Shown here: piece after piece, positions 8,866-20,989 of the stretch | Layout: every line of letters starts with the position of its first letter | Numbering within the stretch: position 1 is the stretch's first letter | From: Hydrangea macrophylla | Lineage: Eukaryota; Streptophyta; Magnoliopsida; Cornales; Hydrangeaceae | DNA: 64,000 nucleotides | Assembly (NCBI GenBank): GCA_033977485.1 | Contig: CM066994.1 | Location: 25,264,681 to 25,328,680, forward strand | Direction: 5' to 3' | Made by a program: the position numbers and the translations under genes | The notes under the pieces: generated by a model | Told to the model about the DNA's origin: nothing | Database searches by the model: none | Seen by the model: only the letters and a program-made list of their open reading frames with translations

Positions 8866-11830
8866 GGACTGGAAATAATGAAAGAGTCATTTTTCGCATT
8901 ATTTGTAAACCGTGATTCCGTTATGCATTCCGTTAGTTACCACAAGTTTATTTAGGCATGTTTGAGGTGCGAGTAAGGTTTTGTGGTATTCGGATACACG
9001 GTTTACCATTTCACTACTCAAAACCTCAAAAACTAAGCTTTTTCAAGCCTAAATGATGAAAGAGTCATCTTTTCGCATTCTTTGTGAACCGTGATTTCGT
9101 TATTCATTCTGTTAGTTCCCACAAGTTTATTTAGGCATGTTTGAAATGCGAGTAAGGTTTCGTGGTATTCGGATACACGGTTTACCGTTTCAGTACTCAA
9201 AACCTCAAAAACTAAGAATTTTCAAGTCTAAGTGATGAAAAAGTCATTTCTTTTGCATTGTTTGTGAACCGTGAATCCGTTATGCATTCCGTTAGTTCCC
9301 GCAAGTTTATTTAGGCATGTTTGAGGTACGAGTAAGGTTTCATGGCGTTTGGTTAAGCGGTTTACCATTTCACTACTCAAAATCCCCAAACCTAAAAATT
9401 TTCAAGTCTAAGTGATGAAAAAAGTCATTTTTTTGCATTATTTGTGAACCGTGAATCCGTTATGCATTCTGTTAGTTCTCGCAAGTTTATTTAAGCATGT
9501 TTGAGGTGCGAGTAAGGTTTTATGGCGTTTGGTTAAGCGGTTTACGGTTTCACTACTCAAAACCCCCAAAACTAAGAATTTTCAAGTCTAAGCGATGGAA
9601 AAGTCATTTTTTTCGCATTATTTGTGAACCGTGAATCCGTTATGCATTACGTTAGTTCCCGCAAGTTTATTTAGGAATGTTTGAGTTGTGAGTATGGTTT
9701 CGTGGCATGTGGTTAAGCGGTTTACCGTTTCATTACTCAAAACCTCAAAAACTTAGAATTTTCAAGTCTAAGTGACGAAAGAGTCATTTTTTCGCATTGT
9801 TTGTGAACTGTGAACTTATTATGCATTCCGTTAGTTCCCGCAAGTTTATTTAGGCATGTTTGAGGTGTGAGTAAGGTTTCGTGGCGTTTGGTTAAGTGGT
9901 TTACCGTTTCACTGCGCAAAACCTCAAAAACTAAGCTTTTTCAAGCCTAAGTAATGAAAGAGTCATTTTTTCGCATTATTTGTGAACCGTGATTCCGTTA
10001 TGCATTCCGTTAGTTCCCACAAGTTTATTTAGGCATGTTTGAGGTGCGAGAATGGTTTTGTAGTATTCGGATACACGGTTTACCATTTCACTACTCAAAA
10101 CCTCAAAAACTAAGCTTTTTCAAGCCTAAGTGATGAAAAAGTCATTTTTTCGCATAATTTGTGAACCGTGATTCCGTTATGCATTTTGTTAGTTCCCACA
10201 AGTTTATTTATGCATGTTTGAGGTGCAAGTAAGGTTTTGTGGCATTTGGTTAAGCGGTTTAACGTTTCACTACTCAAAACCTCAAAAACTAAGCTTTTTC
10301 AAGCCAAAGTGATGAAATAGTCATCTTTTTGCATTATTTGTGAATCGTGATTCTGCTATGCTTTCCGTTAGTTCCAAAAAGTTTATTTAGGCATGTTTGA
10401 GGTACGAGTAAGGTTTCGTGGTATTCGGATACACGGTCTACCGTTTCACTACTCAAAACCTCAAAAACTAAGCTTTTTCAAGCCTAAGTGATGAAAGAAT
10501 CATCTTTTCGCATTATTTGTGAACCGTGATTCCGTTATTCATTCTGTTAGTTCCCACAAGTTTATTTAGGCATATTTGTGGTGCGAGTAAGGGTTTGTGG
10601 TATTCGGATACACGGTTTACCATTTCAGTACTCAAAACCTCAAAAACTAAGAATTTTCAAGTCTAAATGATGAAACAGTCATTTTTTGGCATTATTTGTG
10701 AACCGTGAATCTGTTATGCATTCCGTTAGTTCCCGCAAGTTTGTTTAGACATGTTTGAGGTGTGAGTAAGGTTTTATGGCATTTGGTTAAGCGGTTTACG
10801 GTTTCACTACTCAAAACCCCCAAAACTAAGAATTTTCAAGTATAAGCGATGAAAAAGTCATTTTTTTGCATTATTTGTGAACCGTGAATCTGTTATGCAT
10901 TCCGTTAGTTCCTGAAAGCTTATTTAGGCATGTTTGAGGTGCGCGTAAGGTTTCGTGGTATTTGGTTAAGCGGTTTACCGTTTCACTATTCAAAACCTCA
11001 AAAACTAAGAATTTTCAAGTCTAAGTGATGAAAGAGTCATTTTTTCGCATTGTTTGTGAACCGTGAATCCGTTATGCATTCCGTTAGTTCCCGCAAATTA
11101 ATCCAGGCATGTTTGAGGTGTGAGTAAGATTTCGTGGCATTTGGTTAAGTGGTTTACCATTTCACTACTCAAAACCCCCAAAACTAAAAATTTTCAAGTC
11201 TAAGTGATGAAAAAGTAAATTTTTCACATTATTTGTGAACCGTGAATCCGTTATGCATTCCGTTAGTTCCCAAAAGTTTCTTTAGGCATGTTTGATGTGC
11301 GAGTAAGGTTCCGTGGCATTTGGTTAAGCGGTTTACCGTTTCACTACTCAAAACCCCCAAAACTAAGCTTTTTCAAGCCTAAGTGATGAAAGAGTCATCT
11401 TTTCGCATTATTTGTGAACCGTGATTCCGTTATTCATACCGTTAGTTCCCACAAGTTTATTTAGGCATGTTTGAGATGTGTGTAAGGTTTCATGGTATTC
11501 GGATACACAGTTTATCGTTTCATTACTCAAAACCTCAAAAACTAAATTTTCAAGTCTAAGTGATGAAAAAGTCATTTTTTTCGCATTATTTGTGAACCGT
11601 GATTACGTTATGAATTTGGTTAGTTCCCACAAGTTTCTTTAGGCATGTTTGAGGTACGAGTAAGGTTTCGTGGTGTTCGAATAATCAATTTACAGTTTCA
11701 CTACTCAAAACATCAAAAACTGATTTTTTTTAAGTCTACGTAATGAAAAAGTCATTTTTTTCGCATTATTTGTTAACCGTAAATCCGTTATGCATTCCGT
11801 TAGTTCCCATAAGTTTATTTAGGCATGTTT
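8866..11830. repeat. Tandem array of a ~179-bp unit, about 16.5 copies, inside C-in
   Basis: Units begin near 8879, 9057, 9236, 9416, 9596, 9776, 9955, 10134, 10313, 10493, 10671, 10850, 11029, 11208, 11387, 11561 and 11744 with GAAAGAGTCATTTTTTCGCA. They continue through GTGAACCGTGAATCCGTTAT, GCATTCCGTTAGTTCCC and TTTAGGCATGTTTGAGGTGC. Two subtypes alternate in blocks, one with TATTCGGATACACGGTTTA and one with TTTGGTTAAGCGGTTTA. The last unit is cut at about 11830 by an AT repeat. The unit length is close to one nucleosome repeat and to many plant satellites, but here it is confined to a transposon interior. Confidence 0.95.
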
Positions 11831-12064
11831 ATATATATATTTGCAGCATAAACTATACAATTGCCTATAAGACACTAGTCCTTGGAACCTACTAGAATCT
11901 TTACTCTAGTCCTTGGAACCTACTATTGAGAATGCTACAAGAAACTAATTGGATTAGCAAAAGCAACACTTCAAAACAATATTCAGGGGATATAAAAGAT
12001 TCTCTCTACATGTAGCACAACCCAAGTATTGTGATTTGAAATTCACTGAGTACGAAGTTCTTAC
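11831..12064. other. Spacer between tandem array and CDPK exon
   Basis: It starts with an AT run and contains a 20-base direct repeat (CTAGTCCTTGGAACCTACTA twice, near 11875 and 11907). Nothing coding is recognised. Confidence 0.6.
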
Positions 12065-12212
12065 CTGCCCAATAAGGAGGTACTCCTCTTAATAAAATGT
12101 AGAGAATTACCCCAACACTCCAAACATCTACTTCCGGACCATATCGCTTTCATAGAACTTCAGGTGCGACATAGCTAGTATGGGTTGCCAACCACATCAT
12201 TGAATTTTTCAC
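12065..12212 (-). pseudogene. Captured exon of a calcium-dependent protein kinase (CDPK) gene
   Basis: On the minus strand an acceptor AG at 12213 is followed by an exon ending at a GTAAG donor (12060-12064). It encodes kinase subdomains VIII-IX: FNDVVGNPY, then YVAPEVL, then [18 protein letters not shown] and RGVPPYWA. The APE motif, DxWSxGV and the CDPK-typical LLxGVPP(Y/F)W are all present. Two defects are visible: a 4-base insertion after NPY that gives a stop, and a TGA where CDPKs have arginine (consistent with CGA to TGA). It is the most downstream captured fragment in C-in. Confidence 0.88.
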
Positions 12213-12483
12213 CTGAAAGGTTGATATGCCATATCTAAATAAGACATCAAAGAGTATGAAAATAAGAAAAATAATTGAGAGTTCAAATCTCTAAAAAAAA
12301 GTCTGGTAACTCACTGTTACAAACAGGAAGTAAAACAAGGTTATATGAGACCATGTCATATATTATTGCTTTCAACAGACATTTTGGCTTTTTGAAATCA
12401 TTATTCAAGAAGCATATTCACAGTTCCATCATTTAACTACCCCTAATTAGTAAAGTATTAGATACGGACTAGAATAAACATAC

Positions 12484-12632
12484 TGTTCTTCACGATGGTG
12501 TATCAACAGAAGAAATTTTGCATTCTTCACAAACTTTGGAATCTTGTAGGCGGCAAGGTGGTCATCGTCCTTTATAGAAGACAATGGTATAAAAGGATCT
12601 TCCAAGAACCGATGAATCAGGTGGTTTCGTAT
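12484..12632 (-). pseudogene. Captured ubiquitin-specific protease exon (UBP5/8-like, middle region)
   Basis: The exon is bounded by TTTGCAG/ (12633) and /GTATGT (12483). The translation includes HRFLEDPFIPLSSIKDDDHL, AAYKIPK and LLLIHHREEQ. This resembles the insert between the two catalytic halves of plant UBP5/8/9/10/11-type deubiquitinases, with a LxDDDxLVAYRLPK-like stretch and the following (H/M)RREE motif. It lies downstream of 12727-12793 in the same orientation, as in the parent gene. Confidence 0.75.
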
Positions 12633-12726
12633 CTGCAAATAACAAAGATGAATAATTTAGAAAAACAAGGAAATAAAAAGTACACAGCATTCTAATCAGA
12701 ACTATGATGGTAATAAAGCTATTTAC

Positions 12727-12793
12727 CTCTACGAGCAAAAGCTTCTCATTATGCTTTAAGGAACAAACATTGCTAAGTACTTGTATCACGTCC
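12727..12793 (-). pseudogene. Captured ubiquitin-specific protease exon (short)
   Basis: The segment encodes DVIQVLSNVCSLKHNEKLLL followed by VEV, ending at a /GTAAAT donor (12726) with CAG/ before it. It resembles the UBP5/8-family segment with LSxVCSLKxNE(E/K)LLLAEV. The neighbouring exon at 12484 continues it after an 94-base intron. Confidence 0.7.
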
Positions 12794-14305
<1,512 letters not shown>

Positions 14306-14393
14306 CTACTTAGAAAAGAAACCATTTGTGTGTTAACTGCATAGAATCGAGTATCAGCCTAAACCCACAAAAATGTACTGTGATAGACCAAAC

Positions 14394-14534
14394 CTGAGAA
14401 TCATGCTGATTGTATCCACTAAACTGCAGTGCAAAGCGAGCAAGCTTTGCTTTAAATGACCGAGGAGCAACTGGAGTTCGTCCAGGTGCCCACAATTTTC
14501 TCAGTAACTCGCCAAATGCTAGAGCTAGCTCCCC
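14394..14534 (-). pseudogene. Captured ubiquitin-specific protease exon (QHDSQ box)
   Basis: It lies between TGTAG/ (14535) and /GTTTGG (14393). The translation includes GELALAFGELLRKLWAPGRT, then KAKLARFALQFSGYNQHDSQ. The GYNQHDSQE(L) box of USP catalytic domains is completed by the next exon at 14305. The catalytic cysteine box, which lies just upstream in the parent gene, is absent from the window, so no deubiquitinase activity is possible. Confidence 0.93.
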
Positions 14535-14951
14535 CTACACAATAACAATTTAATGTGAGTAGGAAAATTACAAAACATGTCCATTTTCACGGGTACAATT
14601 CAGCAGACAAACTTATCTATAATATGTTCAACAAAGCCTTCCAATACATACAAAAATTGTACAGAATTTGGGATTTATGGCTTTTTAGGATATAGATGGG
14701 TTTCAAAGCTGCTCATGATGAAGAATCAGTTTTAGCGGGTAGATAAGCAAATTAGCAAGCCATATCCTATCATGTAATTCTTGTTCATTTTTTACAAGAT
14801 CTAGCTTCATGTGTCACACACTTCAAATCCTCTTAATCAGGATTAAAAATAAAGGCACCTTGAAATAAAAATTTTAGTTGAACCATGCAATACACAATTT
14901 CTTCTTCCAAATTAGTTACCACCTTTCGCGTCTAGAAGTATGCGTGTGTGT

Positions 14952-14983
<32 letters not shown>

Positions 14984-15473
14984 GGTTGTTGCGGGTGGTG
15001 AGGGCATGCAATACATTATTTCTTCTTCCTAATTAATTACCAACTTTCACGTCCAGAAGCGTTTCAAGATAAAGCTTCTGAAAAAAGATGAGAGGGAGAA
15101 CATAATCTCTCAGTTCTATTGGATCTAAATCTTACAACCATGCCCAAAGGGTTCTGCCAACATAATCGTCCCAAAAATATCTTGCAAACTCCGGTGTATA
15201 ACATACACACCAATCCAATCGAAGAGGTGAGATGAGATGAGATGAGACCATGCTTTTGGCATCAACAGACCTCCCCCAAATGTGTTGCCCATTGAACAAG
15301 CCTCCAACATCATGATAATGATTCACTAAGTTTGAATGATTAAGTGGCTAGATCAAAAAGGGAATTTCACTACACAGGGACACCAAAGGTAATCATAACT
15401 TAAATTGAATAGAACTAGGAGAAAATATAATTTGGTAAGAGGATAGCAATGGAAAAAGTCAAACATTTAACAC
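14535..15473. other. Spacer of C-in between UBP and ABC1-kinase exons
   Basis: It contains the poly-G tract (14952-14982) and a flanking ~60-bp duplication (about 14884-14945 and 15006-15062). A GC-richer segment near 15125-15320 is open on the minus strand in two frames but is not recognised. It might be another captured piece. Confidence 0.5.
14952..14982. repeat. Poly-G tract of 31 bases
   Basis: An uninterrupted run of 31 G follows a short GT repeat. It is G-quadruplex-prone on the plus strand. The exact length in the genome may differ, because such runs are hard to sequence. Confidence 0.9.
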
Positions 15474-15603
15474 GTATTTCATCTAGCGCCCCTCCGTGCT
15501 CTTTTTTCACAACTTCACATACTTGATCAAATGACGATTCTGGACATCTATTCAGCATGGACTCCCTCATTGTTTGAACATACTCTTGAGGTACTAAGTA
15601 CTC
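15474..15603 (-). pseudogene. Captured exon of an ABC1/ADCK-type (UbiB family) atypical kinase gene
   Basis: The exon lies between ATTTAG/ (15604) and /GTGTTA (15473). It encodes EYLVPQEYVQTMRESMLNRC, PESSFDQVCEVVKKEHGGAL and DEI. The (L/V)PxEYVxTM(R/K)...CP.SS..QVCEV(F/V)KKE.G pattern matches the region just before the N-terminal lobe of ADCK1-like ABC1 kinases in plants. Those proteins act in mitochondria or plastids in isoprenoid-quinone metabolism. No kinase catalytic residues are included. The frame is open. Confidence 0.8.
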
Positions 15604-16171
15604 CTAAATGAAATAAACTTAGGATTCAAAGCTCATGATAAGGATAACCAATTTATTTGATAAGCAATTATTCATCTATGTACTATAATAAGTCATAATG
15701 GTAATAAGTCATAAGTGATTATTCAAAATGTTGTCACTGTTTGGATTAGTTTTATCACAACTTTTTTTCAACAATAAATCTGATTCCACTTTAAATCCAC
15801 AAAAATAGCCTTTTAAAATGCTCCAAATTTGTAGCTTTCTAGCAAAAATCTTATTCTAAAATATAGGGGCCAAATTGACACAAAGGGCAAACTAGGAGGG
15901 TGTAAAATGTAGTTAAGCCTTTCTCTAATTACCAATGCTCGTTCTCGTTAATCAGAGAAAAATATGTGACATAGTTCAAGTTCCTACAAAAGAATATAAA
16001 CAAAGAAAAATTTATAAGAGAATACGAATATGAGTAGGCAATTGCAAAGCAAAAGATTTTAAAGATGCAAACATGATATGTGCTTGATGATACTTACTAG
16101 ATTTCAATCCATAACCAATAGGTTGGACCAAATTCAAGAATTGAATAGCATCAAAATCAACCAATTACTAC
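15604..16171. other. AT-rich intron-like spacer in C-in
   Basis: Sequence between the ABC1-like and MYB exons. It is A-rich on the plus strand, matching T-rich introns on the minus strand. No coding segment is recognised. Confidence 0.55.
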
Positions 16172-16262
16172 CTTCTATTTGTAGCCAAGCTTCAAGAAGC
16201 TTCTTATGCTCTTCTTCTGTCCACCTTTCTCTCTGTTTTGTTGTAGTGTATGGTTTTGTCAC
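16172..16262 (-). pseudogene. Captured exon of a CCA1/LHY/REVEILLE-type MYB gene
   Basis: The exon lies between a CAG/ acceptor (16263-16265) and a /GTAGTA donor (16171). It encodes VTKPYTTTKQRERWTEEEHK and KLLEAWLQIEG. The (R)KPYT(I/T)TKQRERWTEEEH sequence is diagnostic of the N-terminal edge of the single MYB repeat in the circadian CCA1/LHY and RVE transcription factors. The second half of the repeat with SHAQKFF is missing, so there is no complete DNA-binding domain. Confidence 0.9.
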
Positions 16263-16469
16263 CTGTCAGAGAGAGAGAGCCTAGAACATATAAGAATTAA
16301 TGGAAAAACAAAAATTTCTAGCTAGTGATCCTCAGAAATGAAAAACAATCATGTCAACATAGAGACCTTACAAATGAACAAATCACGCTGAGAATGAGAA
16401 CTTGCTAGCAGTGCAATCAATGGTGGAAGACTACCCTCAACCATTATAGACATCAAGAAAGAGAGATAC

Positions 16470-16550
16470 CTTTTTGAGCTTGTCAATGACATTTTTCCTC
16501 TTGACTTCCTCTTCTGGAGAAGGCATATGTCCTTCGTTCTTCATCATAAA
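16470..16550 (-). pseudogene. Captured exon, probably of a nuclear poly(A)-polymerase-like gene (second exon)
   Basis: The exon lies between CATAG/ (16551) and /GTATCT (16469). It encodes FMMKNEGHMPSPEEEVKRKN followed by VIDKLKK. The (L)xxEGLxPSxEEExxRxxVxxKLKKI layout is typical of the N-terminal helix of plant poly(A) polymerases and related nucleotidyltransferases. The catalytic domain is absent. Identification is tentative. Confidence 0.5.
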
Positions 16551-16659
16551 CTATGAAGATCATACCAAAAAGAATTGAAGAAATCAAATTCATAATCGAA
16601 AACAATCTGGGGATGTGTAAAAAGGGTCAACAATAATAGGGTTCAATTTATACAGTTAC

Positions 16660-16890
16660 CTGAAGCAATGATAGTGATCTTTCCTGCTCCATTCGAATCA
16701 ACACCCCGAAACCAACGGGTCGATTGAAAGGAACAAATTGAGGCACCGCCGGCCCAAAACTAGGGTTTGCCACACCAAAAATGAAGGGGAGAGGAGGGTT
16801 CACAGCTCCAAGATCAATGTACTATTGATTCGGAACAACGATGACTCTCCATTGATGATGATGATGATGATGACGATTTGCATATGCCAT
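16660..16890 (-). pseudogene. First exon of the captured chimeric gene (poly(A)-polymerase-like N-terminus)
   Basis: An ATG at 16890 (reading leftwards) starts MAYANR followed by six histidines, then a TAG, then IDLGAVNPPLPFIFGVANP and MEQERSLSLLQ, ending at /GTAACT (16659). A proline-rich, disordered leader joined to a MxxERSLSLL helix continues into the exon at 16550. Upstream (16890-17040) resembles a promoter and 5'-UTR, with the A-type CACTA end beyond. It is the first exon after the A end, so transcription of all captured fragments could start here. The TAG after VVPNQ breaks the frame. Confidence 0.5.
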
Positions 16891-17049
16891 ACATACCCAC
16901 TCAGATAACTTCAAATCAAACTTTGCAAAATAGCGGCTTTTAGGGTTCCAATTTCTCCAAATATATTATGCGCAATAATGTTATAGAGATTCTAGAGAGA
17001 AAGAGGTGGAATTCTTGGATTCAAGTTTTGACTGTAGAGATAAAGAGAA

Positions 17050-17441
17050 GCGCCCTTTCCCGCGCATAATTTTTTTTATGTCGCTTTTTAAAAAAATTAG
17101 ATATTTATGTCACTTTTTATAAAAAGTGACATAAAAATGAAATGTTTTATTTATAAAAATGCCACCGTATTTTTATTTATGTCAGTTTTAAAAAAGTGAC
17201 ATAAGTGTATTATTATTTATGTCAATTTTTAAAAAAATGACATAAATACTTTGTTATTTATGTCACTTTTTTTAAACAATGACATAAAGAATCAAGTATT
17301 TATGTCACTTTTTTAAAAACTGACATAAATACTAAAAAAGTGACATAAAAAGCTCATGCAAGAAATGATTATGTCACTCAAAATAAAAGTGACATAAATG
17401 CAGTTTTAAAAGTGACATAAATAGCATTTTTCCTTGTAGTG
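17050..17441. repeat. C-in right (A-type) terminal and subterminal repeat region
   Basis: Closely spaced TTTATGTCACTTTTT and AAAAAGTGACATAAA motifs lead to TCCTTGTAGTG. It matches the reverse complement of C-out 3163-3500, including the unique stretch GAGTGACATAATNATTTCT. Confidence 0.9.
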
Positions 17442-17621
17442 TAGCAAATTAAAGGCCTTCATGTATATATAGTCACAAACTCACAGTTTTACAGAGACCC
17501 TGCAGTCTTATGCTTATTAAGTTGTATTTCGTTTCTTAGTCAACTGAATCTTGCTTCAGTTCTTTACTTGCTTACCCTCTTTTTTTGTGCTAAAAGTGTA
17601 CTTGCTTACTTTGTTTTGTAG

Positions 17622-17725
17622 GTTGATGATGTTCTTGAGACAAAGTTAGAAAGGAAGTTTCGGTTGCTTGTGGACAAGGGGATTCTAGATGCCATCGGAC
17701 TGCATCCTGATGGACCTGTTAAAAG
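17622..17725 (+). pseudogene. Captured exon of an EEF1A-lysine methyltransferase gene (METTL10/AR401-like), second of two
   Basis: The exon lies between TTTTGTAG/ (17621) and /GTGAAC (17726). It encodes VDDVLETKLERKFRLLVDKG then ILDAIGLHPDGPVKR. The V(D/E)DxLET(K)LxxxFxLxxDKGxLDAI sequence is the motif II region of EFM4/METTL10 methyltransferases. The frame is open here. The exon joins the first exon (6372-6469) across the intron into which C-in inserted. The remaining 3' exons (NPPY-type and C-terminal part) are not found downstream. Confidence 0.9.
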
Positions 17726-19692
17726 GTGAACTGTTACACACATCTTCTTATTATTTACTGTTGTTTGAATGAAGCACTTGTTAAGGGAGGATATTTTGAA
17801 ACAAATTAATTTATTATCCTTACTTTAATCTAATTTTTTGTCCTCGCACTAGGAATCGGGAGTGGTTCAATGTGAGTGGTGCCCATATATTTCGGGTGCG
17901 GACACTTCAACCTTATAGGAAAGTCCACTTGAATATCTTGTGTTGTGTCTGCTCCCCATTTTCTAAATTTTCAAATGAATTCATTGCTATTGCTATGAAT
18001 TTTACCTCAAAATTCAAAAAGAATTTCAAAGGAGCCACCATCTTGTGTCCATTCACATGTCGGCCGCTTACCTGATGTTTGTCTGATTGGAAGAAAAAAA
18101 AAGAAGCTTGCCCAACATAGCATAGACCAGGTTCCATTATAAATATGCTGATTTTCTAGCTTTTCTGGAGATTCATAAAGTGTTATGTGCTTTCATGAGG
18201 CATTGTTTATGTATTAGTTATAGTGGCAAACCCCAACACAGACTTTGGTACCTTTTCCTCATCCCATCAGTAATTATGCATGATATATTAGGTTCTTAAC
18301 CTTGAAGGGTGGTTTCTGGATGCGGCACTCCCAATGTTAGTGCTCTCTAAGCTTTATTGAAAAACTCCACACTGGGGTGCAACTGTCAGGTACGGGCACG
18401 TGTCTAGGCATCAGATCCTTTGTTTCCTTAAATTTTGGGATATGGGGACTCAGCTAAAAGGGATCCTACACCATATGCCTAGGGTTATATGACCATCAAG
18501 AGAAGAAGCGGACAAGGAAGTGGATACGTATCATAATAAGAGGACTCTTCCTAGGGTTAGTTGCATTGATTTTTTTTTAAGCTAATCTTAATATATAGCC
18601 TTAGCTATATATGGTTATCTTTGACTGAAGAAAATGATAGTCCATGATTTCATTTACTTTTGGCTTGTCATTAAGTTTTAATGCATAAACCATTTAAAGG
18701 CATTCTTAGGGCCTATTTGGAATCACTTCCCTAATGCACTTTTGAGCCCAACACGCTTTTAGGACGTTTGAATTAATTTTGGAACTACTTTAGAGCCCCT
18801 TTGGCTGAAGGCCAATCCATAGGTACTTCGGGTAAGATTGCAGCTTATAGTTGCACATCGCCAGCAGCTCAGGCGCATCAGCCTAGCACACAAGCAGCAC
18901 ACAGGATGACACACACTGCTGCAGTAGCCAGCGCACACAACTTATACGTGCACTACACACAGGCCTCTGCCTCCTTCCCTTGTACAATCCAGCAGCACCC
19001 AGCTGCACCCGAGGTAGCTCACAACTGCCCAGGCCCCAGTCAACCCAGCCCCTGTGCACAACTAATAGCCCACCAACCCCTGTGCATAGCTAACAGGCCT
19101 CCAACTAATTGTCAAATGTTACAATCCATTAACTTCAACAAATTAAAAACTACAATGATCATAAACAAAGAAATTAAGACCCAAAAGGTAAATAAATAGT
19201 TTCAGATCAAAAGGATAATTGGTTAGTTTAGTCAACACATGTTACATTATTGGATAAATATTGGACTTTCCAACTTTTGATTGAAGTAGTTACTTGGCAG
19301 AGTTTGGGCTCTCCAACTCCAAATGGGCTGAGCTTGATAACAAACAACATTAAGGATTTTTTTTTTAATATCACAAACAAATAAATAGTATGTTAATCAT
19401 CTTGATATGGAACAACTCTTCACTCTTGGAAACTTTTATTCTTATTTGCAGGTGATCACCAGAGCTTTGTAGAATTTATGAGTCTTTGTATGAAATAAAA
19501 TAATTCCAACATGGAACTAAGTTAGTTCCTTGAAAGATTAACTAGTAAATTTAAATTTTTTTAGCTTGTTGAACTAGTACTATTAAGAGGTCATCTGTGT
19601 AGCTTTCAATTTAGCTAGCAATCGTCTCTATGCTTCCCATAACCAAGAACTCAGTAAAACTTTTGCTCATTAGAAGAAGCCATGGTCAAGAA
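17726..19692. other. C-out interior without an identified gene
   Basis: AT-rich sequence. A CA-rich, GC-richer patch at 18800-19100 gives an open frame with low complexity (alanine, histidine, proline, glutamine) that does not look like a protein. A short exon-like stretch near 17853-17925 is not recognised. Confidence 0.5.
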
Positions 19693-20389
19693 GTGATGAT
19701 GCCAAAAATTGGTAAGAGTAAAAGGTAGAGCAGTTTAAGGAGAGAGAGAGAGTGAGAGAGACTATTTTTTGTATGTGGTTCGGCCCTGTTAATGAAGGTA
19801 CCTACGTCCACGGGTGTGTCTGAGCACGTTCACTAGCAGATCACCGGCGGGCCTGGTGAGCCAACAAAGAGGGGCGGAACTACCAGTAATACCGGCCGGG
19901 TGTATGCGTACAATGGTGAATTTTATAGAGGTGCTGTGTAGACTAAAGAGTTGGCCAGCTGCCATGGGGGGTGAGTGGTCTCTTTTATAGATGTAAGAGA
20001 CCTACTCGTACATGGATAAGGAAACATAATCCAATTAATATAGATTGGCATTAATTGTGGGGGTTTCCTAATTGGATTAGGAAATAGCTTGCACTTTCCG
20101 TTAGTCTTCTAGCTTGAGTAGGAAACTACCCGTAATGCTTGGGATCACGCCCGTGATGCTCGGGATCATGCCTGTTGGCCCGGATGGGCTGTTCCCGCGG
20201 TGGGATGTGTCTGTGCGGTTTTCCCGACCTGTTGGCCGGGTCGTGGATGAACCGCTCGGGATGATGAGTAGACTAGACCGCTTGGGATGATGCTTGTCCA
20301 AGGAGTTGTGCACGATTTGATCGGGACATGGACTCGCTGCTGGTTTGAACCGCTCGGTCATAGGATAGAGCTAGATTTGGGTGTATCAG
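19693..20389. repeat. Probable solo LTR of a Ty1/copia element in C-out
   Basis: The segment begins TGATGATGCC and ends GGGTGTATCA, a TG...CA structure of about 700 bp. It contains GTATGTGGTTCGGCCCTG and CCTACGTCCACGGG, a pair of motifs common in plant copia LTRs, and is markedly GC-richer than its surroundings. Flanks are AGAAG and GGAAG, an imperfect 5-bp match. No internal region is attached. Confidence 0.55.
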
Positions 20390-20989
20390 GAAGTGTTCTA
20401 TTAAAGTATTCTCAGATATTTGAATCGTGTTAAGATAGTATGATAAAGTGTCAGTAGAATTGACACATTTGAATGCTTAAAAGAGTATCTGATTAATTGT
20501 TCTTCCTTCCGTTTTTCACTTTGTTCTCAACCTACGGTGCACATATATTATGATAGTGGTGCTAAAATTATATTAATTACTATGATATTAATGATGTCAA
20601 CTGTTTTTTATTTTTTATTTTCCTTCCCAATCCAGATATTATAGTGTGTAGACAAAATCCTATAAATTATTTAATCTTCATAGAATTTGCTTTATGCTAG
20701 TATTCTAGCAAGTATTATTCCTATCTCTCTATTTTTTTTCTTTCTTTTCCTAGAGAATCTCTCTTTATCTCTAATCACATGCTGCCTTGAGTTTCTGCAC
20801 AAGTATACTCTTATTTGTTTTCTTTAGTTTTGCGAAATTCATGAAATAATAACGGTCGTCGATTTCTACTTTTTTCTTTATTTTGATCTCAATTGTTCGT
20901 ATTTGGTATTGCTCAGGTATAGAGATTTCAAGAGATCCCTTCAGCTGGTTCATGTAGGAATTGCTATGGATGCTGCTCGGGAAGCTGCC
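20390..20989. other. AT-rich C-out interior, no gene seen
   Basis: A CAG acceptor-like site near 20917 precedes a short open stretch (RDFKRSLQLVHVGIAMDAAR) that could be a terminal exon, but I do not recognise it. Confidence 0.45.

Noticed and set aside
8866..11830. CRISPR-like array, or a true centromeric satellite block
   Set aside because: Plant nuclear DNA and no unique spacers, so not CRISPR. The array is bounded on both sides by parts of one CACTA element, so it is not shown to be a centromere satellite.
18801..19199. 132-residue frame rich in alanine, histidine and proline
   Set aside because: Low-complexity CA-rich sequence, no motif, no splice context; the open frame is a composition effect.
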